Below are positions 8,210 through 16,033 of a stretch of DNA of 64,000 bases, one piece after another. A program made the translations under genes and the position numbers. How positions within the stretch are numbered: the stretch's first letter is position 1; every line of letters starts with the position of its first letter. The notes below the pieces were generated by a model that saw only the letters and a program-made list of their open reading frames with translations, had not been told where the DNA came from and did no database searches. The DNA is taken from positions 1,154,519 to 1,218,518 of the forward strand of contig NZ_RPFW01000001.1 in NCBI RefSeq assembly GCF_007827045.1, in the 5' to 3' direction. This DNA is from Trebonia kvetii (GTDB taxonomy: Bacteria > Actinomycetota > Actinomycetes > Streptosporangiales > Streptosporangiaceae).

Positions 8210-9849
8210 CCGGCGCCGACATCGACGTGGAGGTGCTGGGCACCGATCCGTGGCAAGCCAGGTCGCTGCTCGCCACCGCCTACCGCCGCGGCCGCCTGCT
8301 GCTCGCCGGGGACGCCGCGCACCAGAATCCGCCGTGGGGCGGACACGGCTTCAACACCGGCGTGGGCGACGCGGTCAACCTCGGCTGGAAGCTGGCCGCG
8401 GTACTGCGCGGCTGGGCGCCCGTAGAACTGCTCGACACGTATGAGACCGAGCGCAGGCCCGTCGCCGCGGACACCATCCGCATCGCCAGCGAGAACGCCC
8501 GCACGGTGTCCACCGACCTCGCCTCCGCGGCGCTGATGGGCGACTCGGAGTCATTCGCCGTGGCGCTTCCCGCGGCGGCGGAGATGGTGCAGCGGACGAA
8601 GCGGATCGAGTTCCACTGCCTGGGCCTCGTGCTCGGCTACGGGTACGGATCCCGCGCCGCATCGCAGACCAGTGACAGCTCGGATTATCGTCCGGTCGCC
8701 GCCGCTGGCAACCGGCTGCCGCACCACTGGCTTGCGCCAGGCGACTCGCTCTACGACCACCTGGGCAGCGGGTTCGCGGTGCTCGGCGCCGCTTCGGCCA
8801 CCGCCCAGCTCGTCGCCGCGGCATCACGGCGCGGCGTGTCAGTCCGGTGTCTTGGGCCCGGTCTTGTCGACGTGGCAGGACGTTACGGCGAGGACGTCGT
8901 GCTTGTCCGGCCGGATACCACTGAGGTCACTCACACGGTCAGCACGGACGGCCCGGCGAAGGGCATGACGTTCTCGATGCGCCGCCGAGCGGACAGCCCG
9001 GTTGCGGAGGGCGCGCCGCTCGTCGTGGCGCTGCCTGGCGGCACCTACACGTCGGTCTACTTCGACGTGCCCGGCCAGTCGCTGCTCGATAGCGCGGAGA
9101 CGCTCGGCATCCCGGTGATCGCCGTTGACCGGCCCGGCTACCTGGGCAGCACGAAGGTCTCGGTTGAGGCCGGCGGCTCGGTCATCCTGCGCAACGCGGA
9201 GGTGCTCGACCACCTCATCGGTGAGCTCTGGGACAGCTACGGCGCGGGCAGGCCAGGCGTCGTGATCATCGGGCACTCCATCGGCGGCGCGGTCACCACC
9301 GCCATCGCGGCCAGGCGGCCCGCATGGCCGCTGCTCGGCATCGCCGTGTCTGGCTGCCTGGTGCGGGTGCCGAAGGAGAGCGGCGCCGCCTGGGCCGCAC
9401 TGCCCGACCTGGAGTACGTCGAGCTGCCAGGGCCGGTCAAGGACTTCGTGATGTACGGACCCGACTGGACGCACACCACGGCGATGCCGGACGCCGGCCA
9501 CGCCGCCGACGCCCCCGTTCCGAAGGCCGAACTGCTCGACATCACCGGCGCCTGGGTGGAGCGCATGCCCCGGGTCGCGGCTGAGGTCCGGGTGCCTGTG
9601 CACAGCCGGCAGGGCGAGTTCGACCACCTGTGGATCAGCGACGACGCGCAGGTCGCCGAGTTCAGGTCGGCGTTCGCGAAGGCCCCGTGGGTCGACGCGC
9701 GGCTGGTGCCGAACGCCGGGCACTGCATCGACTTCCACATCGCGGCCAGGGCGTTCCAGCTCGAGCAGCTGGCCTTCGCGCTTGAGGCCGCCCTGCACGC
9801 GAAGCGTCCCGCTGACTCGCCGGCTTCGCCGGCGGCCGTCCCGGCCTGA
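8206..9849 (+). CDS. Monooxygenase C-terminal part fused to an alpha/beta hydrolase
   Basis: In the frame after the shift come the flavin GD motif LLLAGDAAHQNPPWGGHGFN, the substrate-domain helix LLDTYETERRPVA and a C-terminal DVVLVRPD typical of MhpA-like hydroxylases. From about 8960 an alpha/beta hydrolase follows in the same frame: LVVALPGGTYTS (oxyanion side), VVIIGHSIGGA (nucleophile Ser) and NAGHCIDFH (catalytic His). A hydroxylase-hydrolase fusion in a meta-cleavage operon makes sense as ring hydroxylation plus C-C or ester hydrolysis. ATG 8206 has no clear ribosome site, so without the N-terminal part only the hydrolase is likely functional. Confidence 0.65.
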   Translation: MTGADIDVEVLGTDPWQARSLLATAYRRGRLLLAGDAAHQNPPWGGHGFNTGVGDAVNLGWKLAAVLRGWAPVELLDTYETERRPVAADTIRIASENARTVSTDLASAALMGDSESFAVALPAAAEMVQRTKRIEFHCLGLVLGYGYGSRAASQTSDSSDYRPVAAAGNRLPHHWLAPGDSLYDHLGSGFAVLGAASATAQLVAAASRRGVSVRCLGPGLVDVAGRYGEDVVLVRPDTTEVTHTVSTDGPAKGMTFSMRRRADSPVAEGAPLVVALPGGTYTSVYFDVPGQSLLDSAETLGIPVIAVDRPGYLGSTKVSVEAGGSVILRNAEVLDHLIGELWDSYGAGRPGVVIIGHSIGGAVTTAIAARRPAWPLLGIAVSGCLVRVPKESGAAWAALPDLEYVELPGPVKDFVMYGPDWTHTTAMPDAGHAADAPVPKAELLDITGAWVERMPRVAAEVRVPVHSRQGEFDHLWISDDAQVAEFRSAFAKAPWVDARLVPNAGHCIDFHIAARAFQLEQLAFALEAALHAKRPADSPASPAAVPA

Positions 9850-9853
9850 CCGC

Positions 9854-10616
9854 TCAGGTTGCCGCCAGCCTGACCGCGCGGATCGCGCGGGTCGCGGTGA
9901 TGTCGGCCAGGGGGTCACCATCGACAAGCAGCAGGTCTGCGCGGAGGCCGGGTGCGATGCGGCCGCGGTCGGGCAGGCCGAAGCGGGCCGCCGTCACCGC
10001 GGTGGCGGCGCGCAGGGCCTCGGCGGGGGTGAGACCCGCCTGGACAAGCAGTTCAAGCTCGCGGTGCGCGCCCGACCCGCGTTACCCGCATCGGCGACGG
10101 CCGTCTGGTCCAGGACCGCGTCGAGCGGCGCGTGCGTCAGCACGTCGACACAACCCTCCTGCGCTGTCGCGACCGCGCCGGTGTGCGAGGCGTGCGCGAC
10201 CACCAGCCGGCCGGCGTCATGCGCAGCCTCGACGATCGTCCTGACGGCCGGCAGGTCGAGGCCGCCGCGGCCCGGCGCCTCGACGATGACCTTGATGTAG
10301 TCCATGCCCTCGGCCACCCGGATGGCGACGAACCTGCGTCCGTCTTCCGGTGTCAGGATGACGCTGTCGGCCGGGCGGCCGGGGATCATCGCCTGCGGGC
10401 TCCCCGGGCCGAGGGCCCCGGCGCCGGTGCTGCGCACGTCGCTGGAGCCGGCCTTTCGCAGCTCTGCGATGAGGGCTGGCGGCCAGGAGCCCATGTCTAG
10501 TGCGGTCGTCACGCCCCAGCGTGCGAGCTCTTCGAGATCAGCGGTGCCGCGCAGGTGCACGTGGGCGTCGATCAAGCCGGGTAGCAGCGTCGTTCCGTGG
10601 CCTTCGAGAACCTTGA
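9854..10616 (-). pseudogene. Amidohydrolase remnant, 5' truncated, internal deletion and frameshift
   Basis: Reading leftwards, GTTLLPGLIDAHVHLRG carries the first HxH metal motif of cyclic amidohydrolases; VIVEAPGRGGLD and LVVAHASH follow, up to about 10090. The frame then derails. A second frame gives ELELLVQAGLTPAEALRAAT and the C-terminal GLRADLLLVDGDPLAD to the stop at 9854. The middle part with the later metal-binding residues is missing, and homology at the 5' end stops at about 10616 without the N-terminal strand or a start codon. It is therefore dead as it stands. Confidence 0.7.
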
Positions 10617-10673
10617 CTCACCGCAGACGGCACGGAGATCTTCTACAAGGACTGGGGGCAGGGCCAGCCCATC

Positions 10674-11429
10674 GTGTTCAGCCACGGCTGGCCGCTGTCG
10701 GCCGATGACTGGGACGCCCAGCTGATGTTTTTCGTGACCCGCGGCTACCGGGTCATCGCCCACGACCGCCGCGGGCACGGCAGGTCCGCGCAGGTCGCCG
10801 ACGGCCACGACATGGACCACTACGCCGACGACCTGGCCGCGGTCACCGCTCACCTCGACCTGCACGACGCCGTGCACATCGGCCACTCCACCGGCGGCGG
10901 CGAGGTCGTGCACTACATCGCCCGCCACGGTGAGAGCAGGGTGGCGAAGGCGGTGCTGATCAGTTCGGTGCCGCCGCTGATGCTGCAGACCGACGCCAAC
11001 CCTGGCGGCCTGCCCAAGAGCGTCTTCGACGACTTCCAGGACCAGACCGCGCGGCGCCGCGCGGCCTTCTACCGGGAAGTGGCCGCGGGGCCGTTCTACG
11101 GGTTCAACCGCCCAGGGACGGAACCCATCGAGGCGGTCATCGACAACTGGTGCCGACAGGGCATGATGGGCGGCGCCAAGGCACACTACGACGGCATCGT
11201 CGCCTTCTCGCAGACCGACTTCACCGAAGACCTGAAGCAGATCACCGTCCCGGCGCTTGTCATGCACGGCGACGACGACCAGATCGTGCCCTACGCCGAC
11301 TCCGGGCCGCTGTCCGCCAACCTGCTGCAGAACGGGACGCTCAAGACCTATCCCGGCTTCCCGCACGGCATGCCCACCACCCACGCCGACGTCATCAACC
11401 CGGACCTGCTCGCCTTCATCCAGGGATAG
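10674..11429 (+). CDS. Alpha/beta hydrolase (chloroperoxidase/arylesterase type), 5' end damaged
   Basis: The protein has [13 protein letters not shown] (oxyanion hole), [21 protein letters not shown] (nucleophile Ser), [13 protein letters not shown] (Asp) and FPHGMPTTH (His), the layout of non-heme chloroperoxidase-like hydrolases. Coding similarity reaches back to 10620 ([13 protein letters not shown]), but an in-frame TGA at 10614 precedes it and no start or ribosome site is present. GTG 10674 is only the first possible start and would cut the first strand. The damaged end abuts the truncated amidohydrolase, so both were probably cut by the same event. Confidence 0.7.
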   Translation: MFSHGWPLSADDWDAQLMFFVTRGYRVIAHDRRGHGRSAQVADGHDMDHYADDLAAVTAHLDLHDAVHIGHSTGGGEVVHYIARHGESRVAKAVLISSVPPLMLQTDANPGGLPKSVFDDFQDQTARRRAAFYREVAAGPFYGFNRPGTEPIEAVIDNWCRQGMMGGAKAHYDGIVAFSQTDFTEDLKQITVPALVMHGDDDQIVPYADSGPLSANLLQNGTLKTYPGFPHGMPTTHADVINPDLLAFIQG

Positions 11430-11451
11430 CGGAGCGGCGCTGCCCTAGCCC

Positions 11452-12648
11452 CTAGCCGCGATCGGCCCGGCGGGAGGTGCTTGAGTTGCCGAGCAGCGGC
11501 TCGTCGGCTGAGCGGAGGTCGGCGGTGGGCAGGCCGCCTGGGTAGAGCTTCCTGACGTTCTCGGCGACGGACAGTGCGATATCGACGTGCTGGCGGCGGC
11601 TCGCGGCGTAGAAGCTCTGGGCGTCCGCGCTCAGCTTCGGCGCAGCGTGCAGCGGCTTGTCGCTGACCGCGAGCAGGGTGGCGGTCGGTATCCGGTAGCG
11701 GAACCCGTTGGCGGCGACCGTGGCGGACTCCATGTCGACCGCCACCGCACGAGAGACGCGGAGCCGTTCCTCCACCGTGGCCAGGTGCAGCTCCCAGTTC
11801 CTGTTCGCGGTGGTGAAGACGATGCCCATCCGCGACGGCAGGCCGCGCAGGGTCAGTTCGCTGAGCAGCAGGGTGTTCAGCGTGTGGTTGGGGATCACGG
11901 GGACGCTGAGCGGGAGCATGTCATCGAGGACCCGGTCGTCACGGAGATAGCTGGTCGCGAGCACCAGATCGCCGATTTCCTGGCGGTTACGCAGCCCGGC
12001 GCAGTGGCCGATCATCAGGATCAGGTCCGGACGGAGCACGGCGAGGTGGTCGGTGATGGTCTTCGCGTTAGACGGTCCCACCCCGATGTTGATCATGGTC
12101 ACGCCCGAGCGGTCCGGGCGGGCGTAGTGCCAGGCGGGCATCTGCCGCCCGTCGGTGGCGGGTCCTGTGCTCTCCGGCATGGCGGCGCGGAACTCCTCGA
12201 CGTGCCAGGCGTAATTGGTCAGCAGCACGTAGCGCTGGAAGGATTCCGGCTCGGTCCCCGTGTAGTGTCTGAGTCGGTCGATGGATAGCGCCATCCGCTC
12301 GGGGGTGAACAGGAAGAGCTTCTTGCGCCTCAGGTCCCTGCGGGTCTCGTCGACGGCGGGGCCGATCTCCGGGTCGTGCAGGTCGAGCGCCTCGCGCCCC
12401 GGGCGGACCGAGATCCGCGCGCCGTGCTCGGCGAGGCGGCCGAGCTCGCGCTCCAGGTACCAGCGAATGGCACCGGGCGCCGCGAACTCGCCTTCGAGCA
12501 TGGGGTTGTGCGCCGACCAGGGGCGCTCCACCGTCAGTTCCGGGTAGCGGCCCGCCGCGTCGGCCGCCTCCATCGCGTCGCACAGCCGGGTGATCTCCGC
12601 GGCGTGCTCGCTGGACGGGATAGCGGAGAAATCTGCGATCAGCTCCAT
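11452..12648 (-). CDS. amn: AMP nucleosidase
   Basis: 398 residues matching Amn (AMP + H2O to adenine + ribose 5-phosphate). Diagnostic stretches: RLRHYTGT, GVTMINIGVGPSNAKTITDHLAVLRPD, MIGHCAGLRNRQEIGD, TTANRNWEL, and VAVDMESATVAANGFRYRIP with the catalytic Asp-Met-Glu region of the nucleoside phosphorylase fold, then SDKPLHAAPKLS. The N-terminal regulatory domain is shorter than in E. coli (484 residues). ATG 12648 is chosen because similarity begins there, though the ribosome site is weak. Role: purine salvage and control of the AMP pool. Confidence 0.9.
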   Translation of the reverse strand: MELIADFSAIPSSEHAAEITRLCDAMEAADAAGRYPELTVERPWSAHNPMLEGEFAAPGAIRWYLERELGRLAEHGARISVRPGREALDLHDPEIGPAVDETRRDLRRKKLFLFTPERMALSIDRLRHYTGTEPESFQRYVLLTNYAWHVEEFRAAMPESTGPATDGRQMPAWHYARPDRSGVTMINIGVGPSNAKTITDHLAVLRPDLILMIGHCAGLRNRQEIGDLVLATSYLRDDRVLDDMLPLSVPVIPNHTLNTLLLSELTLRGLPSRMGIVFTTANRNWELHLATVEERLRVSRAVAVDMESATVAANGFRYRIPTATLLAVSDKPLHAAPKLSADAQSFYAASRRQHVDIALSVAENVRKLYPGGLPTADLRSADEPLLGNSSTSRRADRG

Positions 12649-12707
12649 ATTGGATGATATCGACAGGCGGGGACCTACGGTATGGGAGACGGGTCCTGCG
12701 GCGGCAC

Positions 12708-13217
12708 TCAGGCGGCGCCGATGAGGCCTACAAAGTCCTGGGCGTTGACGTGAGCGTAGTCGCGGTAGCAGTTGTTGAACACTACGTGGGTCTCGGCTGC
12801 GTCGCCGGCAAGCCGCCGCACCCGGGCGGTCCATTCCTGCAGCTCCTTGCTGCTGTAGCGGTAGCGAAAGCGCTCCTGTATGTCGTTGCTCTGCCACTGG
12901 TCCGAGTGACCGTGCAGGCGGACCACGGCCAGGTCGCTGGTGGCGGCGAGCACCGGCGGTATGGAGTTCGGGTGCTGGGTGAACAGGCTGAACGCCTTGA
13001 TGTTGAAGGTGAAGCCGCCAGGAGTCCGCTCCGCCCAGGCTGCCGCGGTCTGCTCGGCGGGCAGCGCGTAGTACGCGGAGTCGACCTCGACAAGCCGGAA
13101 CTGGCTGGCGTAGTACCGCAGGCGCTTCTCCGGATCACTGCCGCCGTCCGGATACCACCCGGAATCGATCAGTGACTTGTCGGTCCAGCCTGCCGTGCCT
13201 ACCCGGATCTGTGCCAT
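12708..13217 (-). CDS. DUF72 protein with an in-frame central deletion
   Basis: The N-terminus (RVGTAGWTDKSLIDSGWYP, YYASQFRLVEVDSAYYALP, FTFNIKAFSLFTQHP) and the C-terminus (AVVRLHGHSDQW, YRYSSKELQEW, HVVFNNCYRDYAHVNAQ) are typical DUF72. The protein is only 169 residues, whereas the family usually has 230-290. The missing block lies between TQHP and NSIPP and should contain several strands of the TIM-like barrel. Frame is kept, so a protein could be made, but folding is doubtful. The biochemical role of the family is not settled. Confidence 0.7.
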   Translation of the reverse strand: MAQIRVGTAGWTDKSLIDSGWYPDGGSDPEKRLRYYASQFRLVEVDSAYYALPAEQTAAAWAERTPGGFTFNIKAFSLFTQHPNSIPPVLAATSDLAVVRLHGHSDQWQSNDIQERFRYRYSSKELQEWTARVRRLAGDAAETHVVFNNCYRDYAHVNAQDFVGLIGAA

Positions 13218-13253
13218 GCCGGGTCCCTTTCTCAGTTCCGGCGTGGGAAACCT

Positions 13254-13688
13254 TTACGACGGGTTCTGCCATGGGTCGGGGCCCGGGTCGTCTCCGGCGG
13301 CGGCGTGTGTGAGCCTAGCGAGGAAGTGCTGCCAGCCGGTGGCGTGCATCTCCGCCTGGGTTTCGGAAAGGCCGCGGTGGACCAGTCGCAGGCGGGTTCC
13401 CGCGGCGATGGGCGTGAGGGTGAACTCGACCTCGGTGGCTCCTGGCGGCATGTCGCCGTTGCCCGCGACGCCCCAGCTGACCAGGACCCGGCGCGGCGGG
13501 TCGACCTCCAGGTAACGGCCGCGGACCGGAACGCCGTTGATGTCGACCTCGAAGGCGCCGCCTGGCACCGGCTCGAGGGTGGCGTGCTGGCCCATCCAGC
13601 GGATCATGGCAGCCGGGTCCGTCAGGTGCCTGAAGACCTCTTCGGGCGGTGCCGGCAGGTCCACCTCGGTGGCATACGCGTCACTCAT
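13254..13688 (-). CDS. SRPBCC (AHSA1-like) domain protein
   Basis: 144 residues with the START-like pattern of AHSA1 proteins: VDLPAPPEEVFRHLTDPAAMIRWMG, GGAFEVDINGVPVRGRYLEVDPPRRVLVSWG and a C-terminal GTRLRLVHRGL..GWQHFLARL. Such proteins bind hydrophobic ligands. It is the last gene of a TIGR03086-ArsR-SRPBCC operon and overlaps the ArsR stop by 8 bp. ArsR-SRPBCC pairs are common in actinomycetes, where the regulator probably controls its own operon. Confidence 0.85.
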   Translation of the reverse strand: MSDAYATEVDLPAPPEEVFRHLTDPAAMIRWMGQHATLEPVPGGAFEVDINGVPVRGRYLEVDPPRRVLVSWGVAGNGDMPPGATEVEFTLTPIAAGTRLRLVHRGLSETQAEMHATGWQHFLARLTHAAAGDDPGPDPWQNPS

Positions 13689-14061
13689 CAGTGGCCTGGT
13701 CTGCCTGGGTCCTTGCCGGCTCGCCTGCCTGGTCTTGCCGGTCTTGCTGGTCTTGCTGGTCTTGGTGGCTTGCCAGTGCGGAGCCGAGCCTGGCCAGGTG
13801 CTCCGTCCAGAAGCCGGCCAGGAACTCCTGCACGGCGGCGAAGCCGTCGGGGTTGACCACGAACAGGTGGCGGGTGCCCTCGCGCCGCTCGTCGACGAGG
13901 CCGGCCTCGTGCAGCACCTTCAGGTGCCTGGAGACCGCCTGCGGCGTGATGTCGAGGTGCCCGGCGATATCGCCGACCGGGCGCGGTTCGGCGGCGACGA
14001 GGGTGAGGATGGTGCGCCGGTTGGGCTCGGCGAGCGCCTTCAGCGCCGCGTCCGGGTTCAC
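13681..14061 (-). CDS. ArsR-family winged-helix regulator
   Basis: 126 residues from a GTG start overlapping the upstream stop. The winged helix is clear: LKALAEPNRRTILTLV, VGDIAGHLDITPQAVSRHLKVLHEAGLV, RREGTRHLF, FLAGFWTEHLARL. No CxC metal motif is present, so a non-metal signal is likely. The C-terminus ends in a Gln/Asp repeat (DQQDQQDRQDQ), encoded by a short GTCTTGCTG-type repeat at about 13733-13770. This tract may be slippage-prone. Middle gene of a three-gene operon. Confidence 0.85.
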   Translation of the reverse strand: MNPDAALKALAEPNRRTILTLVAAEPRPVGDIAGHLDITPQAVSRHLKVLHEAGLVDERREGTRHLFVVNPDGFAAVQEFLAGFWTEHLARLGSALASHQDQQDQQDRQDQAGEPARTQADQATDE

Positions 14062-14633
14062 GCCTTGCGGCCGAGGTAGGCGGTCAGCCGCTGGGTTACG
14101 GGGGCGTCCACCGCGACGGCCAGGGGCGGGTCGATGCGCCCGGCCCGGGCTTCCGGCGTGGCCAGGCCCTGCTCGGCGAACCCGAGCACGTGCGCGGCGA
14201 GGCGGCCGTCCAGGTCGGCCGGCTGCCCGGTGGCCACCGCCAGGTCCCAACCGTGCACCAGGATGTCGAGCGTGGTGGCCCCGGCGAGCACCGGACCCGG
14301 CATGTCGCCGAGCGGGGTGGCATGCGCCCGGGTCAGCGCGTCGCCCGCGGCGGCGGCGGCGAGCGCGGCGGCTGCCGCCTCGGCGTAGGCCGCGGCCGGG
14401 TCCTGGCCTGCCAGGTCGACCGGCGGCAGGCCGCCAGGCGGCGTCGGATGCCGCGGCATCCGGTCGGCGAACAGGCCCTCGGCCAGCCACAGGGTGCCGA
14501 TCACATGGTTCAGCAGCGCGCGGACGTCCCACTCGGTGCACAGGGTGGGGGCGTCAAGAAGTTCCGCTGGCGTCTCCTTGACGATCTCGGCGGTCGAGGT
14601 GACCGCGCGCTCAAGCGCGTCGAACAGGTCCAT
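14058..14633 (-). CDS. TIGR03086-family protein (mycothiol-dependent isomerase/DinB fold)
   Basis: 191 residues beginning MDLFDALERAVTSTAEIVKE, with TEWDVRALLNHVIGTLW, where the His is part of the DinB-like metal site, and a second His in LDILVHGWDLAVATGQ. This is the actinobacterial TIGR03086 or maleylpyruvate-isomerase N-terminal fold, often a mycothiol-dependent or unknown metalloenzyme. First gene of the operon with ArsR and SRPBCC, coupled through an overlapping GTG. Confidence 0.8.
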   Translation of the reverse strand: MDLFDALERAVTSTAEIVKETPAELLDAPTLCTEWDVRALLNHVIGTLWLAEGLFADRMPRHPTPPGGLPPVDLAGQDPAAAYAEAAAAALAAAAAGDALTRAHATPLGDMPGPVLAGATTLDILVHGWDLAVATGQPADLDGRLAAHVLGFAEQGLATPEARAGRIDPPLAVAVDAPVTQRLTAYLGRKA

Positions 14634-14724
14634 GGCGGCTCCCTCCAGGAACGATCATTGCCTGAGACGGAGACTACTACAACTGCTTTGTTGCACAACA
14701 GATTACTTGCTAAACAAGTTGATT

Positions 14725-15945
14725 TCATTCGGTCAGGTCTTGATCGAGTGCCTCTGGCGCCTTGGGAAGGACGCGCTCGAAGTAGGAGCGGGCGGCCGCG
14801 GTCGTGCCCACGTCGCGGCCTGCGCGTTCCGACATGTACCAGCGGTGCTCCAAGATCTCGTGGAAGACCTCGGCAGGAGCCAGGCGCCCGCGCAGGTCCT
14901 CGGGGATCGCCTCGACTACGGGGTCGTAGACCTCGGTGAGCCAGCGGCTCGCGGCCACGATTTCCGATACCGGGCGGCGCTCCTTCTGCTCCAGGTAGGC
15001 ACGGAAGGAGGCGATGTCGTTGAGCAGCCTGCGGGCCTGGTTCTCACGCGCCTCGATCCCGGTGCGCAGGAACAGCTTGCGCGCCTGGTCCCCCTGGTCG
15101 GCGACGCGCGTGGTGACCCGCAGCCGGTTGCCCGCCGGAGTGCTGACCAGTTCCACCTCCTCGGCGGCGAAGCCGAGCTCGTTGAGGCGGCGCAGCCGTT
15201 CCGCGATACGGAACCGCTGCTCGTTCACCGGGATGATCTCCTCCATGGTGAGCTCGTCCCACAGCCTGTCGTACCGGCGCTGCAGGTCCTCGGCCACCTC
15301 GAGCGGGTCGATCCCGGCCGGCAGCAGCTCCCCTGCCTCCAGGTCGAGCAGCTCCGCGTACACCCGCTCGACGGCCAGCTCGACGTCGTAGCTGCGCTGG
15401 CCGTTGCTCAGCTCCGGGTGCTTCTCGCTGGTCTCCGCGTCGACGAAGTAGGCCTCGAGCGTGCCCGCGTCGTAGCGGAACAGTGTGTTGGACAGCGAGC
15501 AGTCACCCCAGAAGAAGCCGGACAGGTGCAGCCGGACCAGGAGTTCGACCAGCGCGTCGAGCAGCTTGTCGGTCGGCGGGCCGCTGCCGCGAGGGCTGGA
15601 GAAGACGGCACGGTACGTGGTGGCGAACGCGAGGAACTTGGTCACCAGGATCGCCTCGGCGCCGGGGCCAAGGTTCACCCCCACCCCGACGACCTCGACG
15701 GCGGGGATGCCAAGCTCGGCCAGCTCACGCAGCAGCCGGTACTCCCGGCGTGCCAGGCGCTCACTGATGGACTTCAGCGCGTACAGCGTGCCGCCGTCGG
15801 CGACAAACCGGACGACGTGCCGCGAGATGCCGCGCTGGCGAATCTCCACCAGCCGTTCGTCCTGCCACTCGTCGAGCGGTTCACTCCACGGAAGGGTGAG
15901 CAGTCCCGCGGCATCCTCGGCGGGAGGGCTGAACACGAAGCGCAC
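14725..15945 (-). CDS. DUF4032 domain protein with kinase-like fold
   Basis: About 406 residues. The N-terminal half looks like a lipopolysaccharide-kinase/aminoglycoside-phosphotransferase fold: VADGGTLYALKSISERLARREYRLLREL, LHLSGFFWGDCSLSNTLFR (catalytic-loop-like D) and AYFVDAETSE (metal-binding D). The C-terminal half is the DUF4032 helical domain (RPVSEIVAASRWLTEVYDPVVE..FHEILEHRWYMSE). GTG 15945 is preferred because GGAGGG lies 9 nt upstream; TTG 15954 would sit directly on that site. Substrate unknown. Confidence 0.8.
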   Translation of the reverse strand: MRFVFSPPAEDAAGLLTLPWSEPLDEWQDERLVEIRQRGISRHVVRFVADGGTLYALKSISERLARREYRLLRELAELGIPAVEVVGVGVNLGPGAEAILVTKFLAFATTYRAVFSSPRGSGPPTDKLLDALVELLVRLHLSGFFWGDCSLSNTLFRYDAGTLEAYFVDAETSEKHPELSNGQRSYDVELAVERVYAELLDLEAGELLPAGIDPLEVAEDLQRRYDRLWDELTMEEIIPVNEQRFRIAERLRRLNELGFAAEEVELVSTPAGNRLRVTTRVADQGDQARKLFLRTGIEARENQARRLLNDIASFRAYLEQKERRPVSEIVAASRWLTEVYDPVVEAIPEDLRGRLAPAEVFHEILEHRWYMSERAGRDVGTTAAARSYFERVLPKAPEALDQDLTE

Positions 15946-16033
15946 GGTCGACAACCCTCCCGCATCCCTCGCGCCGCTGTCCAGTTCGGACCAGTGCAGC
16001 CGCTGCCATATTGGTAGCGCGCCTGCAGGATCT

